The position numbers were made by a program, and so were the translations under genes. A stretch of 44,229 nt of DNA from NCBI GenBank assembly GCA_030427985.1, contig JAUIBH010000024.1, forward strand, positions 1 through 44,229, written 5' to 3'. This stretch comes from Bacteroidia bacterium (GTDB taxonomy: Bacteria; Bacteroidota; Bacteroidia; Flavobacteriales; Flavobacteriaceae). A model generated the notes under the pieces. The model was not told where the DNA came from. It saw only the letters and a list, made by a program, of their open reading frames with translations, and made no database searches. Within the stretch, counting starts at the first letter, position 1, and each line of letters opens with the position of its first letter. Shown here piece after piece: positions 6,753 through 14,646 of this stretch.

Positions 6753-8366
6753 ATGAAAAACTACAATAAAATAAGTATCGTTGGCATATTAATGTTGATG
6801 CTCTGTATAAGTTGTGAAACGGTGGATTTGAATCAGCTTAATGATCCAAGTGAATTAACACCTTCAAGTGCTGATCCAGAATTGCTATTGAATAATGTGC
6901 AACTTCGTTTTGTAAATGCAATTGCTTACAATGAAGACAATGAGGATGGTATAAACGTTCGTGCTTCAGAGTTTGTAAGAATGCAGCATCTGTTTGGAGC
7001 GTATGCGGGTCCCTTTTCAATGAGCTCGGCAAGCTTGGATAATCTATGGACAGATTTGTACAGAGAATCACTTCAGGATATCAGCATTCTTATTCCACTT
7101 GCAGAAGAAAGAGAACTGGAAGGGTATGTTGGAGTTGCTAAATTGATCCAGGCATACAGCTATGTAACTTTGGTAGATATGTTTGGTGATGTTCCTTTTA
7201 CCGAAGCATTGCAAGGGAATGAAACCCCAAACCCAAATGTTGATGATGGTCAATTTATTTACAATGAAATGCTTACAGTTATTGATGAAGGGGTTGCCGC
7301 AATTAATGCACCTGGATCGGTAATGCCAAATGACTTCTTTTACGGAGGAAACAAGGCTCAGTGGACAAGGTTTGCAAATACTCTCAAATTTAAGATGTAT
7401 TTACAAATGCGTTTAGTAGGTGACTTTGGTAGTGAGATTAATAGTTTGATTAATGATGGCTTGATTACTTCTGCCGCTGATGATTTTGAATTCAAATACT
7501 CTACAACAGCGAGTTCAACGGGTGAAAGTAGACATCCATATTATGCACTTAACTATGATGCAGATGGAGCTGATGATTATCTAGTTAGTTATTATGTTAA
7601 TTTACTGAAGGCCGATAAAGGTTTCGAAGACCCTAGATTGAGGTATTATTTCTATAGACAGGTGAACGAAGTACCTTCAGGCGATGATTTGCCATGCACA
7701 GAAAATGATGTATTGAACTTTTGTTATTTAGGGGATTTATATTGGACTCGTGATCATGGAGCAGCGGATGGTGTGCCACCAGACGGATTGAAAAGGTCAA
7801 CCTATGGATTGTACCCAATCGGTGGAGCGTTTGATGCCGACAATTTCCAAACAGTGGTCAATAACCCTGGAGGAGGAGGTGCGGGAATCTTCCCATTTAT
7901 ACTTTCCTCATATGTTAAATTCATGCAGGCAGAGTCTGCTTTGATGACAGGAACAATTGGAAATCCAAGAACTTTATTGGAAGAAGGTATTAGAGCGTCT
8001 ATGGATAAGGTGTTAAATTTTATTCCAGGGCAAGTAGCACCAGGATTTGCGGCTAGCAGTACCGATATTGATAATTATGTCGCTTTTGTTTTAGGAGAGT
8101 ATGATGCAGCAATAGATGATAGTACACGACTTGACATTATTATGAAAGAATACTATATCGCACTTTGGGGCAATGGAATAGAGGCGTATAACAATTATCG
8201 AAGAACGGGATTGCCAAGTGACCTTTCAAATCATGTAGGAGTACCAGGGGCATTCCCACGAACCTTTCTTTATCCAGCAACTGTGGTAAATACAAACTCC
8301 AACATTAACCAAAAGGAGATTTCTGTGAAAACATTCTGGGATACCAATCCAGCAAACTTGGATTAA
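6753..8366 (+). CDS. SusD/RagB-family nutrient-binding outer membrane lipoprotein
   Basis: The 537-residue protein has a short signal peptide with lipobox LCIS-C21. A helical TPR-like body follows, with typical SusD features: an N-terminal NxLNDPSELTP stretch, ADPELLLNNVQ, DMFGDVPFTEAL and a tryptophan-rich C-terminal half. SusD proteins cap the SusC barrel at the cell surface and bind the substrate. The gene follows susC by 27 nt and precedes a lipoprotein gene by 18 nt. The overall pattern looks nearest the SusD-like_2 branch, which often lacks known glycan specificity; that branch assignment is by eye. Confidence 0.9.
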   Translation: MKNYNKISIVGILMLMLCISCETVDLNQLNDPSELTPSSADPELLLNNVQLRFVNAIAYNEDNEDGINVRASEFVRMQHLFGAYAGPFSMSSASLDNLWTDLYRESLQDISILIPLAEERELEGYVGVAKLIQAYSYVTLVDMFGDVPFTEALQGNETPNPNVDDGQFIYNEMLTVIDEGVAAINAPGSVMPNDFFYGGNKAQWTRFANTLKFKMYLQMRLVGDFGSEINSLINDGLITSAADDFEFKYSTTASSTGESRHPYYALNYDADGADDYLVSYYVNLLKADKGFEDPRLRYYFYRQVNEVPSGDDLPCTENDVLNFCYLGDLYWTRDHGAADGVPPDGLKRSTYGLYPIGGAFDADNFQTVVNNPGGGGAGIFPFILSSYVKFMQAESALMTGTIGNPRTLLEEGIRASMDKVLNFIPGQVAPGFAASSTDIDNYVAFVLGEYDAAIDDSTRLDIIMKEYYIALWGNGIEAYNNYRRTGLPSDLSNHVGVPGAFPRTFLYPATVVNTNSNINQKEISVKTFWDTNPANLD

Positions 8367-8384
8367 CTCAAAAAAGCAATAAAA

Positions 8385-9446
8385 ATGAAAATTTTAAATA
8401 AGATTTATTCAAACATCATTATGACTCTTGTGTTAGCCATAATGCTAATAATAGGGGCTTTTATGACCTCTTGCGAGGATGAAGACAAAAACAATCTCAA
8501 CGACTTTCTTGCCACAGGTGGGTTTGTTAGGTTTGCTGATCAGAGTCCACCCACTGAAGTAGGTGTAGACGACGTTTCAAACTTGAATTATTCATTTTCG
8601 GTCGAAGACCCAAATGGATCCACCGAATCGTATGAACTTAAGTTGTATGCTGATTTAAGTGGAACAAGGACAGATACGGTTCAAGTAAGTACTGTGACTA
8701 GTTTCCCACATTCTTTTTCATTTACTCAGGAAGACTTGGCATCTCTTTTGGGGGTTTCTGCTGATAATATCAATTTTGGAGATAGCTTCTTTTTTACAGC
8801 TACCGCTACAACGGTTGATGGATTGGTTTACGGAGGAGCCGAAAATTTAAACTTCGATCAGGTTTTTCCCCAACCTGATGGAACATACTTGGACGAGGAT
8901 GACTTTCTTGTAACTGTAGGGCCAAATGATGAGATCTTTACAACTGCGGATGGCAACACTTTTCTTGTTGGTGGGCAAAATGTTTCAAATACTTTGCTTG
9001 CAGAAGGTGGCTATAGACAAGCCTTTGAATTTAATTTCATCATTTTATGTCCTCCCCCTGCAAGTGTAACAGATTTGGTTGGGACTTGGCAAATCACCTT
9101 TGATCCCTTTGGGACATTTGTGGACGATGGTGTTTTTGAAATAATTGCGGGCCCAGGGGACAATCAAGTAACAGCAATAGATATTTTTGATCATCCTAAC
9201 CCCGATGAATCAGGAGGCATCTATTATGTTATCATTGATTTAGATCCAGCAACAGGCGCTGTTACGGTGGAAAGGCAAGCAGCTTGGCACTGTGATAATT
9301 TTGGCTGTCCTTATGGTGAAGGTAGAATAGATGGGACTGGTTTTCTATTTAACTGTGTTGGAAATGGTCTTATGAAATTCAACTTTGAACATACAGTTGA
9401 TGCAGGTAGTTTTGGAACCCTCCCTATGGATATGGTTAAATTATAA
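8385..9446 (+). CDS. SusCD-associated lipoprotein of unknown function
   Basis: The 353-residue protein has a signal peptide with lipobox FMTS-C30 followed by an acidic stretch (EDEDKNN), so it is probably an outer membrane or surface lipoprotein. Residues about 40-225 look beta-rich. The C-terminal part starts at PPPASVTDLVGTWQITFDPFG and could be a lipocalin-like or beta-sandwich binding domain. It contains a cysteine cluster (WHCDNFGCPYGEG, then FNCVG, and an earlier LCPPP), unusual for such a protein. It is the third gene of the SusCD operon. By position it could assist substrate binding like SusE/SusF-type proteins, but no family was recognised. Confidence 0.7.
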   Translation: MKILNKIYSNIIMTLVLAIMLIIGAFMTSCEDEDKNNLNDFLATGGFVRFADQSPPTEVGVDDVSNLNYSFSVEDPNGSTESYELKLYADLSGTRTDTVQVSTVTSFPHSFSFTQEDLASLLGVSADNINFGDSFFFTATATTVDGLVYGGAENLNFDQVFPQPDGTYLDEDDFLVTVGPNDEIFTTADGNTFLVGGQNVSNTLLAEGGYRQAFEFNFIILCPPPASVTDLVGTWQITFDPFGTFVDDGVFEIIAGPGDNQVTAIDIFDHPNPDESGGIYYVIIDLDPATGAVTVERQAAWHCDNFGCPYGEGRIDGTGFLFNCVGNGLMKFNFEHTVDAGSFGTLPMDMVKL

Positions 9447-9732
9447 ACCTTCCAGAGGTCTGGTTTACTGGCTATTATGGGTCATATTATAACCTAGTCA
9501 AGCGTGTATTGGAATATTTTCCGTCCTATAACAAATTTCAATAGAAGTATATTCTTATGATTAGAAGGCCATCCATTAAAGGGTGGTCTTCTTTAATATT
9601 TTCAACTAAGGCGAGAAGCAGCTGCTTTTGTAGTGGAAATTTTCAAGAAGACCTTTTGCCAAATTAAAGGTTTGGTAATAGAAGCTAACCACATGAAAGT
9701 ATATTTTATGCGACCGGTTAATTTCTCAATCT
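9447..9732 (+). other. intergenic region after the SusCD operon
   Basis: No gene was seen. It holds the operon terminator (9564-9604) and a 12-bp palindrome AAGCAGCTGCTT (9616-9627). From about 9733 it passes into the queD remnant. Confidence 0.5.
9564..9604 (+). terminator. intrinsic terminator of the SusCD operon
   Basis: GAAGGCCATCC (9564-9574) pairs over 11 positions (two G-U) with GGGTGGTCTTC (9581-9591). The loop is ATTAAA and a T-rich tail follows. Confidence 0.75.
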
Positions 9733-9905
9733 TCATTCCGATTACAAAAAATATAGTAGTATGTAATTCAATGATATACTACCTGCCACGGGATTTTTAT
9801 TAACGTTGCCTACAGCACCTAAAGCCCAAGCTTGAAAAAGAACAATTACTGCATATTACCCTACACGAAACACAAAAGAATTCCGCAGAATATGGAGATT
9901 GGTAA
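9733..9905 (+). pseudogene. queD 3' remnant
   Basis: The last 87 bp (9819-9905) encode the same 28 C-terminal residues as the intact queD, including LHETQKN and the final GDW, with a TAA stop. Upstream, similarity drops sharply. A weaker match can be traced back to about 9733 (DYKK against DHKN, LPATGF against FPTTEY), but only across an in-frame stop and a one-base shift near 9818. The zinc-binding N-terminal half is missing, so no enzyme can be made. It ends 30 bp before tRNA-Val(GAC) and may overlap that tRNA's promoter. The weaker upstream part may be coincidental. Confidence 0.8.
9819..9905 (+). repeat. queD 3'-end direct repeat, right copy
   Basis: Partner of 1158-1244: 80 of 87 bases identical by eye, same orientation, all codon changes synonymous. 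Confidence 0.9.
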
Positions 9906-9935
9906 CAAATTTCCGATATTGCACCGCTTTTTAAT

Positions 9936-10010
9936 GGGATATTAGCTCAGTTGGTTTAGAGCGCTGCCTTGACAGGGCAGAGGTCACTGGTTCGAATCCA
10001 GTATATCCCA
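9936..10010 (+). tRNA. tRNA-Val(GAC)
   Basis: A 75-nt cloverleaf. GGGATAT pairs with ATATCCC, discriminator A. The anticodon stem CTGCC/GGCAG holds loop TTGACAG, giving anticodon GAC (codon GTC, Val). The T arm contains TTCGAAT, and CCA is not encoded. It is the second valine tRNA of the window, in the same orientation as the one at 182-256. No good TAnnTTTG box was seen upstream; the nearest candidates overlap the queD remnant's end. Confidence 0.95.
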
Positions 10011-10028
10011 CTTTCTTTTCCTGAATTT

Positions 10029-11303
10029 TTACAAAACATCCAACACCCGCTCTAAAGCCATTCCACGAGAACCTTTGATCAAAACGGTCCCTTTTTGTAT
10101 GGGATTTTTGCTGAGGTACTCTTTTACGTCATCAAAAGACTTGAATTTGCTCAGTGTTGTTTTAGTCCCAAAAAAGTTTTCACCCACCAACAAAACAGTA
10201 TTGAAATTAAGTTCTTTGGCCAAATCGGCAATGGTTTGATGTTCATCGGCTGCAGTTTGCCCCAACTCAAACATATCGCCAATAATGATTGTTTTATTTT
10301 CAGCTTCCATGGCACTAAAATTCTCCAAAGCCGCACGCATACTGGTGGGGTTGGCATTGTAGGCGTCCAAAATAATTTTCACCCCATTTTTCTCAATAAT
10401 CTGCGAGCGGTTGTTCTGGGGTTGATAGGATGCAATGGCAGTTGTAATATCTTCTAGGGGCACATTAAAATATTTACCCATTAGTATAGCTGCACAGCAG
10501 TTGGGAAAATTATACTTCCCAATAAGTTGCGTCTCTAGGCGATTTCCTTCCACTTCAAGAACCACATACGGATTGGCTTCAATGAACTTTATATTGTAAT
10601 ACTGGGGGTCTTTTGTGCTGAATCCTATTTTCTTGATGTAAGCACCCAATTTTTCCAACTGAATGGGGTCATCGGCATTCATGAAGATATGCTTATCATG
10701 GGCCATGAGGTGGTCATACAACTCACTTTTCCCCTGAATGACCCCTTCAACGCTACCAAAACCTTCCAAATGGGCCTTACCAAAGTTGGTGATGTAACCA
10801 AAATCAGGATGGGCAATGTTGGACAAAAACTCGATTTCCTTTTTATGGTTGGCCCCCATTTCAACAATGGCAATTTCGGTATCCTTTTCTATGGAAAGCA
10901 AGGTCAATGGCACACCAATATGGTTGTTCAGGTTGCCCTTTGTGGCGATGGTCTTGTACTTTTTGGAGAGTACAGCATTGATCAATTCTTTAGTGGTTGT
11001 TTTGCCATTGCTTCCTGTAAGGGCAATAACTTTGGCATTGCTCAGCTTTCTATGGTACAATGCCAGTTCTTGAAGGGTTTCCAAAACATTCTGGCATAAG
11101 ATATATTGGCCTGAGGCATTGTATTCTTCCTCATCAATTATGGCATAGGCGGCACCTTTTTCCAAGGCTTCCTTCGCAAACTCATTTCCGTTGAAATTGG
11201 GTCCTTTCAAGGCAAAAAAAAGGCAATTATCCGTGATTTTACGCGTGTCCGTACTAATTGTGGGGTGCGCTAAAAAGAGCGCGTGAAGCTGTTCCATTGT
11301 CAT
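10029..11303 (-). CDS. murF: UDP-N-acetylmuramoyl-tripeptide--D-alanyl-D-alanine ligase
   Basis: The 424-residue Mur ligase adds D-Ala-D-Ala to the UDP-MurNAc tripeptide in the cytoplasm, the last cytoplasmic step of the peptidoglycan precursor. Visible motifs are STDTRKI near the N-terminus, the ATP loop LTGSNGKTTTKE (about residue 95), NLNNHIGVPLTLL, EMGANHKKEI and DAYNANPTSM. The frame extends upstream to 11333, but those codons overlap the gldJ terminator hairpin. The start is therefore set at MTMEQLHALF (11303), with 11297 as alternative. It is downstream of gldJ on the same strand; the terminator between them suggests murF has its own promoter or depends on read-through. Confidence 0.93.
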   Translation of the reverse strand: MTMEQLHALFLAHPTISTDTRKITDNCLFFALKGPNFNGNEFAKEALEKGAAYAIIDEEEYNASGQYILCQNVLETLQELALYHRKLSNAKVIALTGSNGKTTTKELINAVLSKKYKTIATKGNLNNHIGVPLTLLSIEKDTEIAIVEMGANHKKEIEFLSNIAHPDFGYITNFGKAHLEGFGSVEGVIQGKSELYDHLMAHDKHIFMNADDPIQLEKLGAYIKKIGFSTKDPQYYNIKFIEANPYVVLEVEGNRLETQLIGKYNFPNCCAAILMGKYFNVPLEDITTAIASYQPQNNRSQIIEKNGVKIILDAYNANPTSMRAALENFSAMEAENKTIIIGDMFELGQTAADEHQTIADLAKELNFNTVLLVGENFFGTKTTLSKFKSFDDVKEYLSKNPIQKGTVLIKGSRGMALERVLDVL

Positions 11304-11314
11304 AAATCGAAGAT

Positions 11315-11347
11315 AAAAAAAAGCCCCGACCAAATGCCGGGGCTTTT
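11315..11347 (-). terminator. intrinsic terminator of gldJ
   Basis: AAGCCCCG (11321-11328) pairs with CGGGGCTT (11338-11345). On the minus strand the stem is followed by a run of T. It lies 20 bp after the gldJ stop and ends just before the chosen murF start. Confidence 0.85.
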
Positions 11348-11367
11348 AAAAATACTCACGATAAATT

Positions 11368-13023
11368 TTATCTGGCTTTTTTATGCCTTACTGTCTTGTT
11401 CTTGGTTTTGGATTTTGATCCCACTCTAGACATGGCACATCTGAATCCGATGTCGTCTGTAGCCATGTATTGTGGCAGATATCTACGCTGTGCAGGATCT
11501 AACCAATACGCTCGATCTCTCCAAGAACCTCCTTTATACACACGAACTTCATCATTGATCAAAGTAGTTCTGTAGTTTGAGGTGTCGTATTGACGGATAA
11601 GTTTTCCAGTGGAATCACGCTCAACTTTATGCTTTGGAGAATCGTACATTTTCCTGTTGTCCTCTTCATCATTAAATCTGCTGAAGAATCTTGAAGAACC
11701 TGGATCGCCATCTCGGTAGCCGCGGTTGTCACTTTGATCGAAATTGGTTCTTAGGTATGTCTCTTGCTCGGTAACCGGAACTTCCTTGATTTCCCCTGGA
11801 AGGTTTACGGCAACAATTTTTCCATTGGGCAGGGTGTCGTAAACAATCTTGTCTTGAAGAATCTCCACTTTACCATCTTCACCAATGGCCTTTTTTGTAA
11901 AAACATTTCCTCGATAGTAGTTAAAATCACTGATTTCATCATCCACAATGGGTCGGTAAACATCGGCTACCCACTCACTGACGTTTCCGGCCATGTCATA
12001 CAGGCCAAAATCGTTGGGTTTGTATGATTTAACCTGGGCGGTAATATCGGCACCATCATCGGACCATCCAGCAATTCCGCCATAATCTCCTTTTCCTTGT
12101 TTAAAGTTGGCCAATTGGTCTCCACGACCTACACGTTGACCATTTCGGGTGTAATCCCCTTCCCAAGGATATTTTTTTCTACCACGATAGTTATTGTATT
12201 CCCGTGTTCCCACAAGAGCCTGAGCGGCATATTCCCACTCGGTTTCAGTAGGAAGCCTATATTCCGGCATAATAACACCGCTGCTTCGTTTTGCGAAAGC
12301 GTTGATGGAGTCACGTTTTTGTTTTCCTTGAAGAGAATCAATCTCACCACCATATACAGATTCTGGGTTGTTCAAGTACGCTTCGGTGCTAAATGTACCA
12401 TTTACATCACCGTTCATTACTTTATATTTGGTGTCATCGGCCAAAAAGCCTTCTCTTTCCAACATTAGTTCGTTTACCCTGTCAGTTCTCCACTCTGCAT
12501 ATTGGGTGGCTTGTACCCAATTTACACCAACTACGGGGTATTCTGCATAAGCTGGGTGTCTTAGGTAGTTGTTGGTCATGGTTTCGTTAAAGCCAAGACG
12601 GTTTCTCCATACCAAAGTATCTGGCAAGGCCCCTTTATATATGTTGGCATAAGTGGGGTTTTCTGGAGGATATACCTCTTTAAGGTAATCTAGGTACTCC
12701 AAGTACATTACATTGGTTACCTCGGTTTCATCCATGTAGAACGATTGTACGTGCTGTTGTGTAGGAGTGTTGTTCCAATCGTGCATAATATCGTCTTGGA
12801 CCTTACCTTTGGTAAAGGTTCCACCTTCAACAAAAACAGTTCCAGGAGGCGTTTCCTGCTCCTTAAAATCTGAATTGTATTGAAATCCACCCTCTTTCGC
12901 ATTTATTTTCCATCCCGTGGCTCTAGAGACGTTTTTAGAGGATGATGATGAGTTTTTACAACTCGAAAAGCTTCCCACAACAATGGCGCAAGAAAGTACA
13001 ACTTTGATAAAGTGCTTTTTCAT
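11368..13023 (-). CDS. gldJ: gliding motility lipoprotein GldJ
   Basis: The 551-residue lipoprotein has lipobox SFSS-C22 and a poly-Ser stretch after it. The body resembles the formylglycine-generating enzyme (sulfatase-modifying) fold: TPPGTVFVEGGTFTKG, MDETEVTNVMYLEYLDYL, YRLPTETEWEYAA, DMAGNVSEWVADVY and VYKGGSWRDRAYWLDPAQRR are characteristic (each shown only in part). In Flavobacteriia GldJ is a non-enzymatic outer-membrane-associated lipoprotein needed for gliding and type IX secretion, and this length fits. A basic tail (TKNKTVRHKKAR) ends the protein. It is transcribed away from porV, with murF downstream. A small inverted repeat (GGCAT-T-ATGCC, about 13052-13062) lies upstream of its start. 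Confidence 0.93.
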   Translation of the reverse strand: MKKHFIKVVLSCAIVVGSFSSCKNSSSSSKNVSRATGWKINAKEGGFQYNSDFKEQETPPGTVFVEGGTFTKGKVQDDIMHDWNNTPTQQHVQSFYMDETEVTNVMYLEYLDYLKEVYPPENPTYANIYKGALPDTLVWRNRLGFNETMTNNYLRHPAYAEYPVVGVNWVQATQYAEWRTDRVNELMLEREGFLADDTKYKVMNGDVNGTFSTEAYLNNPESVYGGEIDSLQGKQKRDSINAFAKRSSGVIMPEYRLPTETEWEYAAQALVGTREYNNYRGRKKYPWEGDYTRNGQRVGRGDQLANFKQGKGDYGGIAGWSDDGADITAQVKSYKPNDFGLYDMAGNVSEWVADVYRPIVDDEISDFNYYRGNVFTKKAIGEDGKVEILQDKIVYDTLPNGKIVAVNLPGEIKEVPVTEQETYLRTNFDQSDNRGYRDGDPGSSRFFSRFNDEEDNRKMYDSPKHKVERDSTGKLIRQYDTSNYRTTLINDEVRVYKGGSWRDRAYWLDPAQRRYLPQYMATDDIGFRCAMSRVGSKSKTKNKTVRHKKAR

Positions 13024-13425
13024 AATTTGGGCTTGAGTACTTTATACTTAAGGCATTATGCCCTCAGTAACTTCAATTTGTTTTGATTTTTTAAATCCTT
13101 CAATGGCATTAAAACGATGTTTTGGCCATAATATTTTGTGCTCATAAAATAATTGCAACAATGCCGCTATCAACATTTGCTACACTTCTGTAACGCATCT
13201 GGTTTTAAAATAGTATGGATTCCCTTTGTTTTAACGATTTTATATGTGCTTAGAACGGAAAAAGAGGATTTAATTCATACATTATTTTGTCATTTGTCTA
13301 AAATTTGTTCAAAAAAACGACATCTTGCCATAAGATTTTGCGCAAAACCCCGTTTACATGTAAACATCTATGATTGTTTTAAACCTAGAACTTTACTATT
13401 CACTAAAATACACTAACAAGTTAAA
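13024..13425. promoter_or_regulatory. gldJ/porV divergent intergenic region
   Basis: About 400 bp with no credible gene; an open frame at 13153-13416 has cysteine/histidine-rich composition unlike a protein and is rejected. It holds the palindrome at 13352-13365 and presumably the promoters of both genes. A near -7 box TATGATTG (13369-13376) faces porV. No sign of porU was seen. Confidence 0.5.
13352..13365. promoter_or_regulatory. perfect 14-bp palindrome upstream of porV
   Basis: GTTTACATGTAAAC is its own reverse complement. It lies 60 bp upstream of the porV ATG and just upstream of a near -7 box, an operator-like position. No known regulator was assigned. Confidence 0.4.
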
Positions 13426-14571
13426 ATGAAAAAGTTACTGATATTGGTAGTATTTCTTGTTTTGGTCTCAAAGTTGAGTGCACAGCAAGAAAGAGTGATT
13501 ACAACAGCCGTTCCTTTTTTAACCATTGCTGCAGATGCCAGGGCATCGGGTATGGGAGATATGGGGGTGGCCACCTCTTTTGATGCGTATTCACAACAAT
13601 GGAACCCAGCCAAATATGCATTTGCAACCCAAAAAATGGGTGTTGGGGCAAGTTATACTCCGTATTTGGAAACGATTGTCAATGATGTTTCCCTTTTAAA
13701 TGCCAATTTTTACAACAAACTCAACGACCGAAGCGCATTTGCAATTGGCCTCCGTTATTTTGGTTTGGGAGAAATAGAACTTCGTCAGACCATAGATGAA
13801 GATGCAACACTCGTAAAACCAAATGAATTTGCCATAGATGGATCGTATTCCTTAAAATTGAGCCAGACCTTTTCCATGGCCGTTGGAGGACGATTTATAA
13901 GCTCCAATCTAAGGTTTCAGGATGGAACACAAGATTCCCAGGCCGCCAATGCCTTTGCGGTTGATGTAGCCGGTTTTTTCCGTTCCAGGGAAATAGCATA
14001 CAACAATTTTGATGGCCGTTGGAGAGCTGGATTTAATATATCTAATATTGGAGGTTCTCTGCAATACGATGAGGGAGGACAGGAAAACTTTTTGCCGACC
14101 AATTTAAAATTTGGTGGTGGATTCGATTTTATATTCGATCAAGACAATGTTTTGGCCCTTACTACAGAGTTTAATAAACTTTTGGTTCCAACGCCAAGGG
14201 ATTTTAATGGTGATGGTGTTATTGGCCCAGAAGATAATGACGAATACCAAAACATAAGCTTCTTTAAAGGTATGTTCGAGTCCTTTGGTGATGCCCCGGA
14301 TGGTTTCAGTGAAGAACTTAAGGAAATTACCTGGGCACTTGGTGCCGAATACAGATTCAGGGAAGCGTTTATGCTACGCAGTGGCTATTTCAATGAAAGT
14401 GAAGAAAAAGGATCCCGAAAATTCTTTACGCTGGGAGCAGGTTTCAAGTTTAAATCAGCTCAGATAGACCTATCGTATCTGTTCTCAACCTCACAGGTGA
14501 AAAATCCATTAGAAAACACCTTGCGTTTTTCGCTTACCTTTAATTTTGGCGAGGAATTCTATAACGATTAA
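13426..14571 (+). CDS. porV: type IX secretion outer membrane protein PorV (LptO)
   Basis: The 381-residue protein has a signal peptide (ending near KLSAQ, residue 20). Residues 21-60 carry the PorV start signature: TTAVPFLTIAADARASGMGD, followed by GVAT and QQWNPAKYAF. The rest is a FadL-like outer membrane beta-barrel, ending with an aromatic-rich strand (LRFSLTFNFGEEFYND). PorV shuttles substrates from the type IX translocon to the attachment complex with PorU. A calcium-loop-like DFNGDGVIGPED lies at 259-270. The gene is followed by a strong terminator, so it is not co-transcribed with cdd by default. In well-studied flavobacteria porU sits directly upstream; here it does not. Confidence 0.92.
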   Translation: MKKLLILVVFLVLVSKLSAQQERVITTAVPFLTIAADARASGMGDMGVATSFDAYSQQWNPAKYAFATQKMGVGASYTPYLETIVNDVSLLNANFYNKLNDRSAFAIGLRYFGLGEIELRQTIDEDATLVKPNEFAIDGSYSLKLSQTFSMAVGGRFISSNLRFQDGTQDSQAANAFAVDVAGFFRSREIAYNNFDGRWRAGFNISNIGGSLQYDEGGQENFLPTNLKFGGGFDFIFDQDNVLALTTEFNKLLVPTPRDFNGDGVIGPEDNDEYQNISFFKGMFESFGDAPDGFSEELKEITWALGAEYRFREAFMLRSGYFNESEEKGSRKFFTLGAGFKFKSAQIDLSYLFSTSQVKNPLENTLRFSLTFNFGEEFYND

Positions 14572-14592
14572 AGAACCATAAAATACTATTGT

Positions 14593-14620
14593 GAAAAGCC
14601 TGTCCACCGACAGGCTTTTC
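14593..14620 (+). terminator. intrinsic terminator of porV
   Basis: A perfect 12-bp stem GAAAAGCCTGTC (14593-14604) with GACAGGCTTTTC (14609-14620), loop CACC, followed by TTATTTTTGG. The tail also contains the cdd -7 box. Confidence 0.85.
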
Positions 14621-14621
14621 T

Positions 14622-14629
14622 TATTTTTG
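14622..14629 (+). promoter_or_regulatory. -7 promoter box of cdd within the terminator tail
   Basis: TATTTTTG matches TAnnTTTG exactly and ends 17 nt before the cdd ATG. It overlaps the T-rich tail of the porV terminator, so part of the match could be due to that tail. Confidence 0.5.
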
Positions 14630-14646
14630 GTAAAGACCAAGGTAAT

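Noticed and set aside
3489..9446. Call of a polysaccharide utilisation locus
   Set aside because: There is a SusCD pair but no CAZyme or sensor in the operon; the substrate could be a glycan, peptide or other compound.
1245..9905. Interpretation as an integrative element, phage or transposon
   Set aside because: No integrase, transposase, relaxase or phage gene was seen; the direct repeat is a queD coding segment, so recombination is preferred.
10095..12590. Plus-strand open frames inside murF and gldJ
   Set aside because: They lie on the opposite strand of clear, well-conserved genes and have no start signals or recognisable domains.
13153..13416. 87-codon open frame between gldJ and porV
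   Set aside because: Composition is unlike a protein (many Cys, His, Phe in AT-rich DNA) and it covers the likely promoter region; not PorU.
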